Source of the DNA: Klebsormidium nitens | Taxonomy: Eukaryota; Streptophyta; Klebsormidiophyceae; Klebsormidiales; Klebsormidiaceae | Direction: 5' to 3' | Length of the DNA stretch: 64,000 nucleotides | Assembly (NCBI GenBank): GCA_000708835.1 | Contig: DF237013.1 | Coordinates: 67,071-131,070 of the forward strand | In this document: one piece after another, positions 58,082 to 64,000 of the stretch | Layout: every line of letters begins with the position of its first letter | Numbering within the stretch: the stretch's first letter is position 1 | The notes under the pieces: model-generated | Databases searched by the model: none | What the model was told of the DNA's origin: nothing | Seen by the model: only the letters and a program-made list of their open reading frames with translations | Translations under genes and position numbers: made by a program

Positions 58082-61000
58082 ATGCATAAGGTGACGGAGC
58101 CCATCCAGTACATATCCGACCAGCTGCTGGCGCAGATTGCGGCGCTGTGCAAGACATTGCCGAAAGTGGTTGTGGTGGGTGCGGGGCCGGCAGGGCTGAA
58201 CCTCGCCAGGGGCCTGAAGGGGCACGCTGATGTCACAATAGTGGACGGGTGAGGGGCTATTTGGATTTTCATTCGAGAAGTTGTGAGGTATTTGATTGGA
58301 GAATTTGTGGGGTGTTATCTTGGAGAAATTGTGTGGTGTACTCGAGAATGTTTTGATGGTGGGAATTGTTGGACAAGCGTTTGCGGTGCAGCCTAGGAAA
58401 CGTGCCAACACTTCTGATGAGGGCAGGAAGATGATGAGCGAGTCGTGTTCTTACCAGACTGGTGAGAAGGCAGAGAGCCCGGTATGCGGGTTGTTGGACA
58501 TTTTGCGAACTCTGAAGTGCATCTCTCACGCGGAGTGCACGAGCAACCTTGTTAACAGACGTGGAGAAGTAGCCCGGGGTTTCTGTACTGCGTCTAAGCT
58601 AAATTGATGTGACTCACCTTAAGAAGCAAACTTAAGAAGCAAATTTTTTGTTTTTCAGGAAAGGCTACCATGAGCTCAACTCTGGCACCCTCCAGACGTT
58701 CATCACCCCGCACCATGGCAAGAAGGTGCTCATTGACTATCGAAGCATTCCGGATATAGGTGAGCGACCCATGATGCCAATAAATCTCTTGATCATGATA
58801 AGCATTTGGGCTTCTCTTTCAAGTCTCGGACTCAGATTGCAGTCCAATCCCTTGGAGCACAGTTTTCCATTCAAAGAACTTCAGATTGACTTTTTCCTCC
58901 AAGATTTCAACTGACCTCCCAGATTTGATTGAACCAGATTGTGTCATCGAAGAAGTGATTGAGATCCAGCTGATAGACTCAAAAGCCATATTATCAGGCA
59001 AATGGGCAGAATGGAGTCAACATGATCTGTAATGCAGGTTTCGCCAACGATGCTCTAAATACAAACTTGACACTGGCTGATCTGTAACTATCCAGGCAAA
59101 GTTATCAACGGCAAAGTTGTGTCAGTTCACAAGGGTTACGTCACTGTTGACAACGGGGCTTACACCGGGCAGTGGGACCTGGAGTATGATTGGCTCGTTT
59201 TGGCGCCCGGTTCGTCGTATGCGGACGGGCCCATCAAGACATTCTGCAGCTCGGCAGAGGAACGCCAGGCGATGATCCAGGTGAGAGGAGGTAACAGCTG
59301 GCGGTTAGTGTCTGACAGCTGTTGCTCCGTTTCGCGTGTGCAAATCCAAAAAGCTGTCGAAAGTAGCTTGGACTGTCGCACAAAACTTGTGGGCTATGGC
59401 CATCCGGATTGCAAAGGTGGAAATTGCCAAATCTGAGTAGACTTTTGCTTCAGTGGCCTAGCTCATTTATTGCACCCGAGAATCTTCGAGGATTGTCTTA
59501 GAGCAGAGACTGACAACCCAAGAAAAATGTAATCGACTGTTTTTAGAGGCCTCCAAGCGTGTTGGCTCATGAAATGGTGTTGTTATACCTGCCTTTCCGC
59601 AATATTCTTTCCGCATCCTGATAGTCGCTAACAGCGGCCTTGCCAAGCGGCCTTGCCAAGCTTTTAACCCAACCCTCTTCTCTCGTCCCACTTCAGCAAG
59701 AACACGCAAAGCTCGCGGCCGCAAAAACAATTCTTGTCATCGGGGGAGGTATTGTCGGCGTGGAATTGGCGGGGGAAGTGGTGACCAAGCTGCCAGGGAA
59801 GCGCGTGGTGCTTTTGACGTCCGGTCCCCGGTTGATTGCAGACAAGCCGTCCGACATCGGCGGCCGTGCTAAAGAGTTCCTGGAGCGCCAGGGAGTCGAG
59901 GTGGGCTATCAATACGCCATAGGATAAGTGGATCTCGGCTCATGAAAATACAGTTGTTTGCCGTTGAACCGGCTCTTAAGGTTGCCAAGATCTCGAGACG
60001 GATCTGAAAAGTGCAGACAGGTCAATTTTACAGCGTTGATCTCTGTGCAAAAGCGAGTACCCCTGCCCCGATTAGAGTCAGATGCTGAGTTTGAGCCCTT
60101 CTTGTGTGTGCTCAAACAGATTTCAGAAAGTGAAAATCACGAGCCTGTGCTTTTCTCCTCCATGGGTACTGCTCTTTGAGAAACGTCGCGCTGTGTCCAA
60201 AGCAGATAAAAGTAAAACTATTCATCAAGCGAGCACGCTTATGATGATTCTTTAAAGCAAGCTCCCCTCTCGGCGCTCCTTCCTTGTTGAAAGCCCTGCA
60301 TTACTGAAAGCCCAGTCCATTCCCATGGGGTTGCAGGTGCATGTCAACACCCGAGTGACCAAAACGGGCGAGGGCGAATACGTGTCCACTATCGGCCGAA
60401 CTTTTGAGGCCGACGTTGTATATATGACGGTGGGGGGAACGCCCAACACGCGGTTCCTCGAAAAGGGGATCATCCCTCTCGACTCGAAGGGCTTCATTAT
60501 GGTGAGTGTCCAGGACAGCGACACGTGGCCGTGTACCGGAAACGAACGGTCCATTGGCGTCGAGAGTTGCAGGTCGTGTTGGATAGCAAGTCTGGTGAGA
60601 ACAAGACGTGGAGAGGAAGCTCACTCCGCTCGTGAAGGGTCCTGCGCTTGTTAAGATCCCTTTTCGGTTCTTGGCCCACCGACGGGCTTCTGAAATTCAC
60701 AAGGAAAGAATTTTTAGCTGTAAACTCTATAAAGCCCGCTTGAGCAGCAGTTATCGCGGACTTTTGACAGGCGTCTCTAGCCAGACAGCCGTCTCTAGCC
60801 ATCAAAGAGTTGCGCGCGCAAGCGAAGCTTCCGACCCTTTTGAATCTTCGTCCGACCTTTTCTGGAACGGGATCAGAAGCCTTCAGTCGACAATTTCGGA
60901 TCTTGCAGGTCAATGAACATCTGCAAGTCAAGGGCCTACACAACGTATACGCTATCGGCGACGCCACGGACGTCAAGGAGACGAAGCTGGGTTACCTTGC

Positions 61001-62252
61001 GGCCGGACACGTAAGCGCCGGTTCTTGACCTTTACGACCTTTTTTTTGCTCGCTACTCTTTGGTCCTTCGGAGCGTCACCAGAATAGGGTCATCTTTCCA
61101 GCGTTTGGCAACCCGTATCCGCCCGGCTTCTGCCGGTCGCTTTTCTTTCTTTATTGGGAAATGGTGTCCAACGTTTTGTTGGTGTTTCAAGCTGGAATTT
61201 GTCTCGCTTTATAAGGATCAATCAAAGAGGACTCTCACAAGTGCCGGACGGCAGAGTCTTTCTACCAAGAAAGCGAGACGTCTCGAGAAAGCCGCGCTCC
61301 GTCCTCAGGCGCTTGCGAAAGTCGTAACGAAGTTTCCGCTGCATCCAGCCCCAGAAGAGACGGGCTCGAGCGCTGTATCCGGCTGACGTACTCGTGACGT
61401 CTGCTGCAGGGGCGGCTGACGGCGCTGAACCTAATCCAGCGGTTCCAGAAGGGCGACGCGGCCGCGCAGCAGGCGTGGATCCCGTTTGGCGGCTTTGAGG
61501 TGCGGCGATAAGTTCCTTGATATTAGCATGTCGAGAGTGAGAAACCCGTGGTTAGAAGTGTGTCACGAAAATGCGCCTTGAACGAACGGTGCATGTCTGG
61601 GAGTCACTTCGTATGTCGCACGGAAAGGGCTGCAGTTTGGGGTTCCTCGGCCTCATATTCGTTAGGTCCTCATACTTTGAAAGCGACAACTCATGAGTCT
61701 CTTAGGATCTGAAGGCGACAACTCATTAGGTTATCAAGGTTTGAAGGCTCCCTGTTGTCGCCCTTTTGAAGCTTTATCCAGGCTGGATCCCGGTGACAAT
61801 GACCATCGAGAGCTCTGTCCCAAAGCGAGCTTGAGTAACTGTTGCCAAGTTGCTCGACCTACTTCTGGACATCTTCGTCAGAAGAACTGCTCGAGCATCA
61901 CCTTGACGTTTCAGTCTGCCGTTTGTGCTCCGACGTTGATGCGCGCTCTTCGCTTTCCCAAGCATCATTCGAGCCTCGCCTCTAAGCTTGGAATGTTTTC
62001 CTCCGCATCCGCTAACCTGGTCGGTTTTCTTTCCCCGTGCAGTTTCTGACCGGGCAGGCGATGCTGTTTACGCTGGGGCGGGCGGACGGGGTATCGCAAG
62101 GCTGGTTTACGGCCTGGTTAACGATGATGGGCCCGGACGGGTGGTTCCCCGGGTGGTTAAAAGCTAAGGAACAGTACACAACGACCACCCGGAGGGGCCT
62201 CGGACTGGGGGAGCCCGAGGCCGATGGACACCCCTTGGTGGAAGCCACGTGA
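58082..62252 (+). CDS. FSP1/AIFM2-like NAD(P)H-dependent flavoprotein oxidoreductase
   Basis: FAD- and NAD(P)H-binding oxidoreductase of the AIF2/type-II NADH dehydrogenase family; animal FSP1 reduces quinones and protects lipids from peroxidation. Exons: 58082-58248, 58659-58759, 59096-59280, 59697-59900, 60337-60501, 60909-61010, 61410-61499 and 62043-62252; phases agree and total 1224 nt (407 residues). The FAD dinucleotide fold is KVVVVGAGPAGLNLA (about residue 28), the NAD(P)H fold is ILVIGGGIVGVELAGE, and the second FAD motif is NVYAIGDATD. LVLAPGSSYA matches the family's ATG-like strand. The C terminus has an extension beyond the usual FSP1 end (after GWFPGWLKAK). It lacks the N-terminal Gly needed for FSP1-type myristoylation (starts MHKVTEP), so membrane attachment by that route is not expected. 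Quinone substrate is inferred. Confidence 0.91.
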
Positions 62253-63799
62253 ATAATAGACGGTTTGTGTGTCCTTTCGCGCTTTTGTAATCGATATTTG
62301 ACTGTCGGATACAGCTCGCTCCTAAGGGATGTGCTCGTATATAACGCAGCTTGTCCGCTTGTACAAGTAGGTAGATATGGCTCCGCAACAATATGGTTAT
62401 CAAATTGTACCAAGGGACTCTGAGCTAGCGTATCAGTCGTGCAGGATGTGTAGGGAATCACAGGAAGACACCGAGGAGCACTTACGGGAAATCAATCAAA
62501 GAAATCATGAAAGTACAACAACAATGTTCTGCAGAACGCAGCTCGCACTGAACGGTGTTTCTGGCAACAATTTTTATGCATATCATCAGGCCACGGTGCG
62601 TGTTGCATGGACGTGCATGTTAAGAACCTCCTAGCTCGCTTGCACATGGTGTCTGAATCGATGTTGTTTTATAATCAGTTTGAATCTTACTTTGGTATCC
62701 GACATTATACATGCATGCCTAGGTCACCCATGTGCCGGCTGCGTTCAGCATGATCGGAAAGTTCATTCAGGCGAATCGCCCTGGCCTTGAACCAGACGCC
62801 TGGCAAGTGGCGTCAGTGCGCGCAGCACAATGCCATTAAGATTGATACATGGCGAATTTCCAGGCAAGTTTTTATTAAGGCGGCTAAGTGCACCAAGCTG
62901 CCATGAAGTACGTTTGAACTATAGGGCCGGGTACATTTGCACGCTGTGTCAACCTATCTGCATGCAGGCCGCTATAGCACTAAGCAAAGCAGCGGGCCTG
63001 TGCTTGTCCAGCAACTCATTTCGTACGCGTCGAATCTGATGCAGGTTTATATCAGTTGAGCAAAGAACCAGAGCCCCACTCCACTTGCTTTGCTCTACAA
63101 GGATTGGTGAAGACATGCTGTCAGTCGACATTACAGATGATCCATTCAGTCAAACGAGGAGGAAGACACTGTTTGCCACTGTACCTTTTGTTTCATGAGT
63201 AGGGTGCGAGTCCGGAACCAAACACTCGATTACCGCTCGTTTCCACCGCTTGACTTACCGCTTGCGCCCGACCTACCGTCGCTCACTTCAACCAATGTCC
63301 CAAACACCTAGTCGGCGCCTCGTCGTGAAGACGCCATGTGTTTCCTACCTACCCGGTCAAGCATAATACATGTAAAGACTATTCGAGGCTGCACAGGCAA
63401 TCAAGTTGGCGCTCGGATGCCACGCCAGGTGCAGCAACTTGGAAGTGAAGTCGTTTGTGCCTGTGGGGTTTTCTGGAGACCCGGTTTCGCCTGCAAAATC
63501 GCATGTACACATCACAATCGGTCGCAGAAGCGCTCAAAGAAAGGACCAGCGAGCTCGATGCTTGGGCCGATATGGTTCTGGGGTTCGCACTATCTCATTT
63601 GAGTGTGAGTCTGCATCAAAGGACTCTGTCGAACGGCCAGGCTGCTCCTACTTTCTCGGGTCTAAGGCACAGCAGAGAACACTCAAGTTTGAAAAGCTCC
63701 TGACCGAGCAAGGGGACCCCGCCTCTAGCTACTCTCCTATCGACTCCTTACTATCGCAATAGGGCAAGAAAAGTCCTGGTATACGCTCAAGCACACCAG
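62253..63799. other. 3' flank of FSP1-like gene, no supported gene
   Basis: About 1.5 kb containing the FSP1-like 3' UTR and intergenic DNA. Open frames of 60-118 codons occur without recognisable domains. Confidence 0.5.
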
Positions 63800-64000
63800 A
63801 TGTACCTCCTACCAAGTAGCTCTGGATCCGATTCACTCCATTACCGGTGCACAAAAGAACCCACGATCAGATTCTACTTCCACATGTACAAAATCATTGA
63901 GGACTTTGGAATCACAAGCAGGACAAAGGGCCCCGTACCTCTCCGTGCGTCCCGTCGGCCCCGGGCCAAGTTCGCCAGCCGGCTGCCCGACCGCGCGGGC
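63800..64000 (+). CDS. Open frame running off the window edge, unknown
   Basis: From the ATG at 63800 a plus-strand frame stays open for all 67 codons to the window end (FYFHMYKIIEDFGITSR, then a basic LRASRRPRAKFASR stretch). The same frame is open for some distance upstream. The sharp rise in GC over the last 70 bp resembles the exons of neighbouring genes. No family is recognised and the start is uncertain. Confidence 0.35.
   Translation, partial: MYLLPSSSGSDSLHYRCTKEPTIRFYFHMYKIIEDFGITSRTKGPVPLRASRRPRAKFASRLPDRAG

Noticed and set aside
57670-58089. 139-codon open frame just upstream of the FSP1-like gene
   Set aside because: No domain, and it overlaps the FSP1-like ATG out of frame. More likely leader sequence; kept only as a note on the intergenic region.
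1-64000. Bacterial or viral mobile island, CRISPR array, or defence cluster
   Set aside because: Genes are intron-rich with plant-type families; no direct-repeat arrays with spacers, integrases, transposases or terminal repeats were seen.

Overview
The window reads as nuclear DNA of a plant-lineage eukaryote, most likely a streptophyte green alga (Klebsormidium-like) or an early land plant. The support is inferential: many phased GT-AG introns of about 100-1000 bp, GC-rich exons in more AT-rich non-coding DNA, and a plant-type gene set (1-Cys peroxiredoxin of the PER1 type, an RWP-RK factor, an AGO4-like Argonaute, allantoate amidohydrolase, a plant-type F-box protein, an S-like RNase T2). 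There is no bacterial-style gene packing, operon, rRNA, tRNA or CRISPR that I can support.

Layout, left to right. 48-1658 (+): last three exons of a PER1 peroxiredoxin whose 5' half lies outside the window. 5668-13552 (+): RWP-RK domain transcription factor with repeat-rich flanks. 15206-16095 (+): F-box protein with a frame change. 18111-22806 (-): secreted RNase T2 in 8 exons. 24215-29758 (-): allantoate amidohydrolase in 10 exons, with a signal peptide and a C-terminal KDEL. 31145-33988 (+): complete second PER1 copy in 6 exons. About 36469-37647 (+): GT-A type glycosyltransferase, 5' end unresolved. 38168-39430 (+): decayed Argonaute fragment. 40110-53306 (+): complete Argonaute with about 23 exons. 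54423-56127 (-): VOC/glyoxalase-like protein in 3 exons. 58082-62252 (+): FSP1/AIFM2-like NAD(P)H oxidoreductase in 8 exons. 63800-end (+): open frame running off the edge.

These genes do not form a pathway. PER1 and the FSP1-like protein both belong to redox/lipid-peroxide defence families; AAH (ureide recycling) and RNase T2 (RNA turnover) both belong to nutrient-recovery families, and both carry signal peptides. Shared function by position is not implied.

The recurring theme is local duplication with decay. There are two PER1 genes with near-identical exons but unrelated introns, a broken Argonaute fragment beside the intact gene, a three-copy repeat of an Argonaute exon end inside its own intron, and a decayed copy of one RNase T2 exon inside an intron. 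I did not find a defence island, mobile element or convincingly new multi-gene system. The most unusual protein is the RWP-RK factor, with three copies of a WVLYHQR motif and an exon-by-exon repeat near its C terminus. All exon limits were read by eye from splice signals, phase and family similarity; errors of one or two bases are possible.
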